Of a DNA stretch of 64,000 nucleotides, positions 11,826-19,495 are shown in pieces. This DNA comes from Mycolicibacterium frederiksbergense (GTDB taxonomy: Bacteria; Actinomycetota; Actinomycetes; Mycobacteriales; Mycobacteriaceae). The stretch is from NCBI RefSeq assembly GCF_029893345.1, contig NZ_JARXVE010000004.1, positions 372,001 through 436,000 on the forward strand. Reading direction: 5' to 3'. Below the pieces are notes generated by a model. That model searched no databases, was not told the origin of the DNA, and saw only the letters and a program-made list of their open reading frames with translations. Each line of letters begins with the position of its first letter. Positions within the stretch are counted from its first letter, which is position 1. The position numbers and the translations under genes were made by a program.

Positions 11826-12337
11826 CGAATTCTCGTGGGGCGAACAGGATGTTCGCTGTGGCCCTTTCGTTGACCTCGGTCGCATTCGCACTTTCAGCGT
11901 GCTTCCCTAGTTCGCACGATCGGCAACAGATGGAGACGACAACCGTGAACGCTCCCGCGGCCAAGACCACGTCCAACCCCGTCCGGCACGAGCTGGAGCC
12001 GTTGACCAAACGCTTCCCAGCCCTGGGATCACCCGTCACCGCATCGTGGGTCAGCGGAGACATGGGTGATCCGCAGGTGCCTGGGCCGTCGCTGTACTGG
12101 ATCGACAGCATCGTCGAACTCAGCCCTGCCGTCGCGGACGATCTGAAAGCGAAGTACCGACCCGTTCCCACCAGCGCTCAACCCGACGTATGGGAGACGC
12201 TGAGGGCGAATCTACCGGCCGGCGGCTACCTGGCCAGTGATCAACTCGACTCTGCGTTCACCTCCACCAAGATCAAGGCGAAGGCGTTCCTTGCTGAGAA
12301 TGCGCCAGTCGTCATCATCACCGCCACCGGGGAGTAG
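11822..12337 (+). CDS. Lipoprotein coupled to the EspA/EspE-type gene (candidate immunity or partner)
   Basis: 171 residues. GTG 11822 overlaps the effector stop. A signal peptide ends in the lipobox LSAC with C27 as the lipidation site. The mature part is soluble; after a Thr/Ala-rich linker it has a compact alpha/beta region of about 120 residues with conserved-looking GDMGDPQVPGPS. No enzyme motif is seen. Translational coupling to the secreted protein and surface location would suit an immunity protein or a secretion partner; both are inference. Confidence 0.6.
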   Translation: MTNSRGANRMFAVALSLTSVAFALSACFPSSHDRQQMETTTVNAPAAKTTSNPVRHELEPLTKRFPALGSPVTASWVSGDMGDPQVPGPSLYWIDSIVELSPAVADDLKAKYRPVPTSAQPDVWETLRANLPAGGYLASDQLDSAFTSTKIKAKAFLAENAPVVIITATGE

Positions 12338-12373
12338 CCGGTCTCCGCGCACCAGGTGGCAGGCATAGCAGAC

Positions 12374-13123
12374 GTGAGACAGCAGCCGAACACCACGACT
12401 GCTGCCGGAACGCCACAGGCGAAGAGGGGCCGGTACGTACATGCCGCCCCTGCACTCCTGCTCATGCTTGTCGTCGGCTGCACTTCGCAGGACGAACCTG
12501 AGCTTCCTTCGAGCACGAACGTCGTCGCGAACGCGGAGAAGGTCACTGGGTCGGACGGCCAGGCGTTCTTGCGGGACATCACGACCACGTCATGCCAGGG
12601 CGACGGTCGTGAACCGGCGGATCTGTTCGCATGGATTCCGCACGATGCGGACCTTGCCCCCGCGTTGCAGCGGGTGGCCTATCCGGAGAACCTGGCCAGC
12701 CACATGTTCACCCTGGCCGATCCCCGACCCGAGTTCGCTTCGGCGACAACCGATCTGCGGATGTTCGACCGGACCGGGACGCTGCTCGACGCCAAGGTGA
12801 CCTGGGTGCGCACCATCATCGAGGGCCCCGCCCCGCAGTGCGGATTCCTGGTGCAGCCCGACCAGCCCGTGCGCATGCCGCTGGACGGGCCGCTGCTGCC
12901 CGCGGATTGGACCGCCGAGGTGAATTACCTGGCCAACAGCGACGGATCATTGACCATGTCCCTGCCCGAAGGGCCCGAGGTCAAGGTGCCGGTACGGCCC
13001 GGACTCAACCGGGTGTTCGTGCGACTGCCCGGCGCCGGAGACTCGATCGCGGTGAGCGCCAACACCGCCGCATTGTCGGTGTGCATCTCCCCCGGCCCCG
13101 TCGGATTCCTGGCACCGAGGTAG
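12374..13123 (+). CDS. Chimeric lipoprotein: lipoprotein N-terminus fused in frame to Rv3635-type C-terminal domain
   Basis: 249 residues from GTG 12374 (GTG 12356 is possible). Residues 1-97 are a lipoprotein with lipobox LVVGC (C36) and a short Thr-rich mature part. From codon 98 the protein switches to the last 152 residues of the Rv3635-type membrane protein, identical in amino-acid sequence and in phase. The junction at 12665/12666 matches the repeat boundary exactly. The 3' part of the original lipoprotein has been lost or displaced. The fusion would put the outer domain of the membrane protein on a lipid anchor. It may be functional or just recombination debris that stayed open. Confidence 0.65.
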   Translation: MRQQPNTTTAAGTPQAKRGRYVHAAPALLLMLVVGCTSQDEPELPSSTNVVANAEKVTGSDGQAFLRDITTTSCQGDGREPADLFAWIPHDADLAPALQRVAYPENLASHMFTLADPRPEFASATTDLRMFDRTGTLLDAKVTWVRTIIEGPAPQCGFLVQPDQPVRMPLDGPLLPADWTAEVNYLANSDGSLTMSLPEGPEVKVPVRPGLNRVFVRLPGAGDSIAVSANTAALSVCISPGPVGFLAPR

Positions 13124-13139
13124 CCCAGGCGCTGAGATA
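12666..13139 (+). repeat. 474-bp direct repeat, copy B
   Basis: Second copy of 9931-10404. The three differences are A to C and T to C inside the coding part, both synonymous, and T to G in the tail after the stop. Very low divergence implies a recent duplication or ongoing gene conversion. Confidence 0.97.
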
Positions 13140-13371
13140 TTCGTCCAATAAGGTACGGCGATAGTGGTGACGGTTCGGTGCGGGGTCCTTGGCGTCGCAC
13201 TCCCAGATCCTGCCGGCCGCCTTGCGTCATCCGGTGGCGACGTCGGTGAGGTCCGGGGTACTCCACGCCTCGATTGACCCGTTGATGTAACCGTGGCGTT
13301 GGCAAAGGGCAACGCGGCAAGACCACCGACGAGACAGCCGGATGGAGTGCCAGGGGTTCTAGGATCAGGTG
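13140..13371. other. Non-coding or degenerate stretch after the duplication
   Basis: No ORF with convincing codon use or recognisable product is present. The stretch may hold the remnant of the displaced lipoprotein gene or the promoter of the next gene; neither can be shown from the sequence. Confidence 0.4.
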
Positions 13372-14043
13372 ATGTGGCTCATCCCCAGATTCATCTGGGC
13401 AAGCGTGATTGTTATGACGGCTGCGGGGTGCGCCAGCGACGGCGCTTCGCCGCTGCGGGCCGCCGAGGCGCCGTCGCCCGGTTCTGCATATGTGGTCGCG
13501 CCGACAAACATGGCATCACTGTTTCTCGACGGCGACACTGTGCGCGGGGTCACGGGGTTGGATGTGAGCACAGTTCCGGTGATCGAAGGGGCGCCTGACA
13601 AGCGGGGCCTAGTCCGTCCCGGCCTGCCATGTGGAGTCATGATTGCCGGCAAACACGACGCTTCGGTGTTTGGTGACAAATATCTCGGATACAGGCACGT
13701 CGGGTACTCACAAGTTCTCGGCGCCCGGACATTCCAGACCATTGCGCTCTACCCGAGCATCACAGAAGCAGGCGAGGTGTTCAATGGGGTCGTCAAAGCA
13801 GCCGACGAATGCCGGTTGTCAGGTGCTGGACACGGCATTATCGAGTTCGACAATTCCACACCGTCAGAGCAAGCGTGGACCTATCGAACCCCCGCAGCTA
13901 CGGGTGAGGCCGATCTGTGCGCGGTAGATGCGCGCACAACAGCGAATCTTGTCCTGGTGGTCGAGGTATGTCACACCGCCAATGAGGCATCGCAAGCCCA
14001 ACTGATCGCCGATGCCATCTTTGCCAAGGTTCACACGGCTTAA
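13372..14043 (+). CDS. Lipoprotein with PknH-like extracellular sensor domain
   Basis: 223 residues from ATG 13372 (GTG 13369 is adjacent). The signal peptide ends at lipobox TAAGC with C20. The mature region has four cysteines (in GLPCGVM, ADECRLSG, ADLCAVDA and VEVCHTAN). They fit the two-disulfide fold of the PknH extracellular sensor family, which also occurs as stand-alone mycobacterial lipoproteins such as LppH and LpqQ. It has no kinase domain. A ligand-binding role outside the membrane is likely; the ligand is unknown. Its stop overlaps the convergent small membrane gene by 4 bp. Confidence 0.7.
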   Translation: MWLIPRFIWASVIVMTAAGCASDGASPLRAAEAPSPGSAYVVAPTNMASLFLDGDTVRGVTGLDVSTVPVIEGAPDKRGLVRPGLPCGVMIAGKHDASVFGDKYLGYRHVGYSQVLGARTFQTIALYPSITEAGEVFNGVVKAADECRLSGAGHGIIEFDNSTPSEQAWTYRTPAATGEADLCAVDARTTANLVLVVEVCHTANEASQAQLIADAIFAKVHTA

Positions 14044-14318
14044 CTCGCCGCAGGCATCACCAGCAGTAGCAGCATCGCGGTACCGACAAACACGGAGAAC
14101 CCGACGCCGGCGGCGAGTGCGCCAATTCCGACCGTGCGTGTTCTGCGTGGCACGTACAGGGCGAAGCCGAGCAGCAGCGGGGGAACGAATGACAGTCCCC
14201 AGTAGAAGGCCCCGAGGGGGTTCGCGACAGTCGCTATGCCCAAACCCAAGCCAAGCAACAGCTGCCACGGATTCCGGCTTTCGGTGTGACTTTCGCCGAC
14301 TGACTGAGCACTCTCCAT
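14040..14318 (-). CDS. Small membrane protein, last gene of the EspC-like operon
   Basis: 92 residues from ATG 14318; longer in-frame extensions read into the upstream gene and look non-coding. Two or three hydrophobic segments occupy residues 17-85 and the N-terminus is polar. No family is recognised. It follows another 92-residue membrane protein by 20 bp. The pair downstream of a secreted WXG protein could be immunity proteins against a membrane-active effector, but that is speculation from layout. Confidence 0.55.
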   Translation of the reverse strand: MESAQSVGESHTESRNPWQLLLGLGLGIATVANPLGAFYWGLSFVPPLLLGFALYVPRRTRTVGIGALAAGVGFSVFVGTAMLLLLVMPAAS

Positions 14319-14338
14319 GTCCTTTGAGCTTTCCTGAG

Positions 14339-14617
14339 CTACACGACGACGAAAATGAGAATCGCGAGCCATCCGGTCAGGGGCGCGAGGATGATGGCGA
14401 CCCCAGCGGTGCGCTGGGCGCTGAAGCGGTGCAACAGCCCGCCAGCCCCGACCACGACGACTGAGAGCAAGGCAGCGATGCATAGAATTGTGCCAGCACA
14501 ATAGGCGCCGTCAGCGACCATTAGTCGCATGACAACCGCCCACGACACGCCGCCGAGGACTGAGCCGGCCGTGATCGCTCGCACCCAATCGATAGACACT
14601 GCAGATGGTTTCGTCAT
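14339..14617 (-). CDS. Small membrane protein coupled to the WXG-type gene
   Basis: 92 residues with three hydrophobic stretches (about residues 12-30, 40-60 and 70-92) that end at the C-terminus. The ATG at 14617 overlaps the upstream stop (ATGA), so translation is coupled to the 491-residue WXG protein. Family not recognised. Confidence 0.55.
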   Translation of the reverse strand: MTKPSAVSIDWVRAITAGSVLGGVSWAVVMRLMVADGAYCAGTILCIAALLSVVVVGAGGLLHRFSAQRTAGVAIILAPLTGWLAILIFVVV

Positions 14618-16089
14618 TTAGGTATGTGAACCGGGGTGCGCACCGGTATGTCGGGGATATCGCTGACCGGGCCCAGCGAAGTGAGCGTCGGCGGCACAAT
14701 CGACAGCGGAGGGGTGATCGGAATAGCACCGGGTAAGTGGCTTGGCCCCAACGGTGCCGTTAGACCGCCTTGAGGAGCGGGGAAGTAGCTGTTGAAGTCG
14801 CCCAGAAGTCCCACGTCTCCGATCGCTTTGGTCGGCGGCAGGAGTCCGACCATTGGACCGAATTCGTTTGTGGCGAATGTCGGGGCAGACTGGAGTACGG
14901 ATGCCACCTGTCCGGTCGGCGCGGTATGGGTTACCTCAAGTGATGGGAAGGTCGTGACATTTCCCCCGACCGAAGGGCCGGAAGTTCCTGGCTGAACGGC
15001 GATTTCGCCGTTGACGCTGTAGTTCAGCGCCTTGGCTAGTCCTTGTCCGCCTGGCGAGAACGGGTCGGCGGCGTTGTATTTGATCAACACGCCGCCGTCG
15101 GGTTTCTGGGTTACGGCGACATCAGGCGTACCGGGTTTGACCTCTCCGGTGGCGAGGTTCACCGAGGGATTCTGTCGGACGGTCACAAGACCGTTCTCGT
15201 AGTCAACGGTGACCTGTACCCGGTTGGCCTCAGATGGAGCGTTGGGGTTGAAACCTCGATTGTCGCCAGCATTGGACTGACCGTGGGGGAACATTGGTCG
15301 ACTCAGATCAATCGACGGTGCAATCGCGTCCTTACCCGGAATGAACATATTAGCTTGGACAACGCCCTGACCAGGCACCGGCTTGATTCTGCCGACAACG
15401 ATATTCGGTGGTGTGCCATGGGTTTTGGGAGAATAGCTGTGCGGGTCTAGCGTCTCTGCGGTTTTCCAGTCTGCGGGAGAGGTCGGCGGCCTACCGAACG
15501 CCTTCTGGAACACCTCGGTCTGATTCTTCTTCTGCTCAATCTGTTTAGCGGTCGGCGCGCTGGGCGCACCAGAAGGCACCGGCTGAATCTTGGCCGCGTC
15601 GCCCACCGCCGCGCGCAGTGCATTTGCGACCTCGACTTCGGTCGCGTTCGCCTGCGCGATGAGGGCTTTTAGTTGTTCTTCCGCAGTCTGCTGAATCGCC
15701 AGACGTGTTAATGCGACCTGCGGGTCGGAAATACCGGCCTGCGGGTCAACCACCGAACCATCTGGCATAATTTTCATGCCGTTCTGTTCCGGCATTGCCC
15801 GAATCGCTTTCAGCTGGTTCACGATATAGGTCACGTCTGCAATTGCCGTTGATGCGATACTGCCGACAGTCCCGGCCTGTCCGATCTGTTCGTCGACCTT
15901 CGTTCGAACCTTGCCGTGCTCCTCCTGCCACGCATCAGCCGCCGGACCTCGCCAGCCCTCTAGTGACTTCTTAGTTCCATCCAGTCCATCGCCCAAGCGC
16001 TGCAGTGTGTTTCCGGCCTTCTTGGACGTGTCGAGTACCTGCTGGAGGATGTTGGGATCCCATTTTTCAATGTCGGGAATTGAAACCAC
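14614..16089 (-). CDS. Large WXG100-like type VII secretion substrate with C-terminal extension
   Basis: 491 residues from GTG 16089, which opens VVSIPDIEKWDP, 7 bp after the EspC-like gene. Residues 1-110 form a helical hairpin with WRGPAADAW (W-x-G turn) and a charged second helix. Residues 110-200 are Ala/Gln/Glu-rich helices. Residues 230-400 are a beta-rich region with repeated GxVT/VxVTVDY motifs. The last 100 residues are Pro/Leu/Gly-rich. The first part marks it as an ESX substrate; the C-terminal region is not assigned to an enzyme. Base composition is visibly less GC-rich than in flanking core genes, which fits acquisition. Confidence 0.65.
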   Translation of the reverse strand: MVSIPDIEKWDPNILQQVLDTSKKAGNTLQRLGDGLDGTKKSLEGWRGPAADAWQEEHGKVRTKVDEQIGQAGTVGSIASTAIADVTYIVNQLKAIRAMPEQNGMKIMPDGSVVDPQAGISDPQVALTRLAIQQTAEEQLKALIAQANATEVEVANALRAAVGDAAKIQPVPSGAPSAPTAKQIEQKKNQTEVFQKAFGRPPTSPADWKTAETLDPHSYSPKTHGTPPNIVVGRIKPVPGQGVVQANMFIPGKDAIAPSIDLSRPMFPHGQSNAGDNRGFNPNAPSEANRVQVTVDYENGLVTVRQNPSVNLATGEVKPGTPDVAVTQKPDGGVLIKYNAADPFSPGGQGLAKALNYSVNGEIAVQPGTSGPSVGGNVTTFPSLEVTHTAPTGQVASVLQSAPTFATNEFGPMVGLLPPTKAIGDVGLLGDFNSYFPAPQGGLTAPLGPSHLPGAIPITPPLSIVPPTLTSLGPVSDIPDIPVRTPVHIPK

Positions 16090-16096
16090 AAAGCGC

Positions 16097-16441
16097 TCAC
16101 ATATCGCGTGGATCGACTGCTTGCGCAATCGACGGCAGATCACGGCTAACGGAATCGATCGCTTCGGCGGCATTGCTGTCAGTGGCATCGTAGGAAACCG
16201 CGGCTTCTTGCATGCCCATGCCTATACGGCCAACATGGCGATGGAGATCCTCGCGCTGATCGGACCACATATCTGCTACGAACGCGATGGCCGATCCGAT
16301 ATCACCTGGCCACTGACCGGCCGCTTCCATCAACTCGTCGTCGTGCCCAGAATGCGCAACACGCGATTCAGCCATGTGTACGAATGTGCGGTCGGATTCT
16401 TCCCGCAGGCGTGCGGTGTCAACGTTCACTGAAGCGGGCAT
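16097..16441 (-). CDS. EspC-like ESX secretion-associated protein
   Basis: 114 residues from ATG 16441, helical, with no signal peptide. The pattern of an N-terminal VNVDTARLREES segment and a C-terminal SYDATDSNAAEAI segment resembles the EspC/DUF2580 family of small T7SS proteins. In ESX loci these are typically paired with a larger EspA- or WXG-type partner and co-secreted. Here the partner begins 7 bp downstream. It heads the four-gene - strand operon, so the promoter should lie within 16442-16623. Confidence 0.65.
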   Translation of the reverse strand: MPASVNVDTARLREESDRTFVHMAESRVAHSGHDDELMEAAGQWPGDIGSAIAFVADMWSDQREDLHRHVGRIGMGMQEAAVSYDATDSNAAEAIDSVSRDLPSIAQAVDPRDM

Positions 16442-16488
16442 ACAAACCTACCTCCCCGACCTGGTCAAATAATCGCCTGGCTTCAAAA

Positions 16489-16623
16489 CTACCGCGTCAG
16501 GACACGACCCAGTGACAGTAAATTTGGTGCTCTGCGCGCGGCCCAGCGCCGGCGCAACCGCACTTCGCCGCTAGCGGCCGCTATCCGCAGACCTCCGCCA
16601 CTCACTTCTAGTTCGTTTGCCAT
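16489..16623 (-). pseudogene. Remnant N-terminus of a small EspC/PE-like ESX protein
   Basis: A 44-codon frame starts at ATG 16623 with MANELEVSGGGLRIAAASG, a start typical of small mycobacterial ESX proteins. It then turns into Arg-rich out-of-frame sequence and stops. It sits just upstream of the intact EspC-like gene. The best reading is a truncated and frameshifted paralogue; homology is judged from the short N-terminus only. Confidence 0.4.
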
Positions 16624-16687
16624 GTCATCCCCGAACCGGCCAACGTTGCATCGAGTGCGGTCGCTGCAGCGTCGTCGCTGCTTGCGG

Positions 16688-17977
16688 CTACCGGCGCGCA
16701 TCCGCGCTGTATGGAGCCACCTGTTCAGAGTCGGTTGATGGTGGACGGATCTGTTTCGGTTGATCCTTGACACTCTTGTGTTGTGGTTCAGGCCTGCGCA
16801 CTGGTGCGGAAGGCCCTTTGTTTCGTACCTCGCCGGTACTGGAGCGGGCGGCGGTTTTGACCAGCTGATCGCCCACCCACAACCGCAGCAGCTGACCGTC
16901 GACGTGCACGTCGCAGCGCGCCCCCGCGTAGTGCCGGCCCACACTGACCTGCTGCCAGGACACGCACACCACCCCGTTGGTGGTCACCGTCCGCGACGCC
17001 CAATCGTCACCGCACCGATCGGCCCCAACACACGCCGCCGCTCCCGTCGCTGGCTTGGCCGGCGCGCCCGCGGTGAACCGTTGGGCCGGGGTGGCCATCT
17101 TCAACGATTGATGCGGCCGGTTCGTGTTGTAGTCGACGACCCATTCATCCAACGCCCGCTGAGCCGCCTTGAGATTGAGGAAAGGGGCAGCACCGCTGAG
17201 GAATTCGGCGCGCAGGCTGCGGTGAAACCGCTCAATCTTGCCGGTGGTGGTCGGCGACCGAGGCTGGGTCAACAAATGCTCGATCCCGTTCTCGCGGCAG
17301 ATCCCGTCAAAGAGCACCTCCACCGGCGGGTGATTGAACCTGCCGGTGAACACCCTGGGAGTTATCCTTCAAGATCTGCTCCGGACAGCCATAGGTGGCC
17401 AGCGCATCACACAACCCGTCACACACCGCCCGGGTCGCTCGCGGGTCATCAACCGCGCACAGACACACAGCCGGGAGTGATCATCGATCCCGGTCAACGC
17501 CTTGGCACTGGTGCCATCGGCCAACGGGAACCCGCCCACGACATCCATCTGCCACAACTCCATCGGCGCCCCACGCTCCCAGCGTTTCCACTTGCGCGAC
17601 CGCCGATCCCGCAGGCTCGGATCGATCAACCCCGCCCGCAGCAACGCCCGATACACCGCCGAAGCCGACGGCACCGGTGACACCTTGCGCTTGGCCAGCT
17701 CGAACACCAACCGCCGCGGCCCCCAATACGGGCGCGAGCGGCGCAACTCCACCACCGCCGCCTCCACCGGGGCGGGCATCTGATGCGGACACGACACCGG
17801 CCGATGCGACCGATCAGCCAACCCGTCCAAACCCTCGGCCTCATACCGAGCCAACCAGGCATGCAGCGTCTGCCGCGACACCCCCGCCTTCGAGGCCACC
17901 TGAGTTATCGACAACCCATCACTGATCACCGCCAACACGGCCTGATACCGCTGCTCAGCCACGCTCAACTCCCTCAT
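16688..17977 (-). pseudogene. IS481-family transposase, two frameshifts
   Basis: The N-terminal part (ATG 17977) has a helix-turn-helix and the first two catalytic aspartates, in LWQMDVVGG and TGIDDHSR. The C-terminal part has the catalytic Glu in GKIERFH and the typical DEWVVDYNTNRPHQS tail. Between them the frame slips twice: one base is missing near 17434-17437 and one is extra near 17355-17359. The short piece between reads as normal transposase in the third frame. Intact activity is therefore unlikely unless frameshifting restores it. The frame runs past the inner repeat to a stop at 16688. Confidence 0.85.
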
Positions 17978-18056
17978 CTAGGGAGTGTCAAGGATCAACC
18001 GAAGCAGGTGTAAAGCATCAGCCGAAACACCGTCAGGCATCAACCGACGTCACACA
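16722..18056 (-). mobile_element. IS481-family insertion sequence (approximate ends)
   Basis: It contains the frameshifted transposase. Inner inverted repeats are 16751-16775 and 17983-18007, matching at 24 of 25 positions (core AGTGTCAAGGATCAACCGAA). Outside these, both ends share GTCGGTTGATG and GACGG and begin with TGT, suggesting outer ends near 16722 and 18056; the exact tips are uncertain by a few bases. A 10-bp repeat TGGAGCCACC flanks the element at 16712-16721 and 18063-18072, the latter being the 3' end of tRNA-Thr. Confidence 0.75.
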
Positions 18057-18062
18057 AACACG

Positions 18063-18138
18063 TGGAGCCACCCAGGGGAATCGAACCCCTGACCTATTCA
18101 TTACGAGTGAATTGCTCTACCGACTGAGCTAGGGTGGC
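18063..18138 (-). tRNA. thrV: tRNA-Thr (anticodon CGU)
   Basis: A full cloverleaf can be drawn: acceptor GCCACCC/GGGUGGC, D arm GCUC/GAGC, anticodon stem AUUCA/UGAAU with loop CUCGUAA, T arm AGGGG/CCCCU with UUCGAUU loop. The 3' CCA is encoded. Mtb also has a tRNA-Thr just before Rv3644c. The island ends at its 3' side. Confidence 0.95.
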
Positions 18139-18193
18139 GCGCCTGGCGGACCAGGCGGGACGAGTCTACGGCAGCGCCCGCCCGCGACCAAAG

Positions 18194-19414
18194 TCACCCA
18201 CGCAGCGCCTGCCCGACGGTCGCCACCATGGCGTCGACGGCGAACTTCGGCTTGACGTTCATGGCCAGCGCCTCCCGGCAGGCCAGCACCGCCTCGATGC
18301 AGCGCAGCAGCCGATCCGGCGGCACATGCTCAGCCATGGCTGCCACCTTCTCGGCCATGTCCGGGTGGTTGGCGGTCACCGCCGACGCCCCCGACGACAC
18401 CAGCAGGGCATCACGAAAATAGGTGGCCAGGTCGATCAGCGCGCGGTCCAGCGCATCGCGCGAGGCCCGGGTCTGGCGCGACTTCTGCCGCTTCTCCAGC
18501 TCCTTGAGCGCGCCGGCGGTGCCGCGTGTGGTGGATGCGGTGCCCTTGCCGGTGCCGCCGGCCCCCAGCGCCGTCTTGAGCTCCTCGGTCTCGGCCTCGT
18601 TGCGCCCAGCGGTCAGCGCCAGCGCCTCGGCCTCGGCGACGGCCACCATCTCCTCTGCGGCCGCGAACGCCCGTGCCGGGACTGCGGCATCCCGGGCCAG
18701 CCCCAACGCCCGTTTACGGCGCTCTCTGGCCTCGGGATCGGTCGCCAGCCGCCGGGCCCGGCCCACATGCCCACCACTGACCGACGCCGCCCAGCGGGCA
18801 TCCTCGGCGGGCAGCCCGTCACCAGAGATAAGCACCTCGGCGATGGCGTCCACCCGCGGCGTGGTCAGCGCCACGTGCCGGCACCTTGAACGCAGCGTGA
18901 TCGCAATGTCCTCGGGATCCACCGACGGTGCACACAGCAGGAACACCGTCGACGCCGGTGGCTCCTCCACCACCTTGAGCAAGGCATTGGCCGCGCCCTC
19001 GGTGAGCCGGTCGGCATCCTCGATCACCACGATCTGCCAGCGCCCGGTCCCGGGCCGCCGCGACGCGATCTGGACGATCTCGCGCATCTCCCTGACCGCG
19101 ATGGACAAACCCTCGGGCACGATGCGCCGCACATCGGCATGGGTGCCGGCCATCGTCGTGGTGCACGCCCGGCATTCACCGCACCCCGGCGTCCCCTCAG
19201 AGGTGCACTGCAACGCCGCCGCGAAACACAGCGCCGCCACCGACCGCCCCGATCCGGGTGGGCCGGTGATCAACCACGCATGTGTCATGGTCCCGACTGT
19301 GGTTCCGCTGTGCGGCGAATCACCGCGAGCATCACCCCGGGCCGCCGCAGCAGCCGCTACCAGCTCCTGTTCCACGGCATGCTGGCCCACCAGACGCGAA
19401 AAAACCCCGCTCAT
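18194..19414 (-). CDS. holB: DNA polymerase III subunit delta' (clamp loader; Rv3644c type)
   Basis: 406 residues from ATG 19414, which opens MSGVFSRLVGQ; ATG 19423 is possible. AAA+ clamp-loader fold: Walker A-like GPPGSGRSVAAL in which the usual Lys is replaced by Arg, as in non-hydrolysing delta' subunits. A four-Cys zinc module lies in CGECRACTT and nearby, and there is a degenerate Walker B with VIEDADRL. It helps load the sliding clamp at the replication fork. An Ala/Gly/Lys-rich insertion lies around residues 290-320. It is divergent from the adenylate cyclase. Confidence 0.9.
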   Translation of the reverse strand: MSGVFSRLVGQHAVEQELVAAAAAARGDARGDSPHSGTTVGTMTHAWLITGPPGSGRSVAALCFAAALQCTSEGTPGCGECRACTTTMAGTHADVRRIVPEGLSIAVREMREIVQIASRRPGTGRWQIVVIEDADRLTEGAANALLKVVEEPPASTVFLLCAPSVDPEDIAITLRSRCRHVALTTPRVDAIAEVLISGDGLPAEDARWAASVSGGHVGRARRLATDPEARERRKRALGLARDAAVPARAFAAAEEMVAVAEAEALALTAGRNEAETEELKTALGAGGTGKGTASTTRGTAGALKELEKRQKSRQTRASRDALDRALIDLATYFRDALLVSSGASAVTANHPDMAEKVAAMAEHVPPDRLLRCIEAVLACREALAMNVKPKFAVDAMVATVGQALRG

Positions 19415-19495
19415 CGCCCCCAACAGTAGTGGTCAAGCTGACACAACCACCGCACAGCGGCGCTGAACGTCGCCCCGGCCCGATACGGTGAACGG

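Noticed and set aside
13293..13598. 101-codon + strand frame
   Set aside because: Its second half overlaps the lipoprotein gene in another frame, and no signal, motif or ribosome-binding site supports it.
16489..16944. 151-codon - strand frame joining the IS end with the ESX fragment
   Set aside because: It spans the element boundary in a non-transposase frame. Only the last 44 codons from ATG 16623 resemble a real protein.
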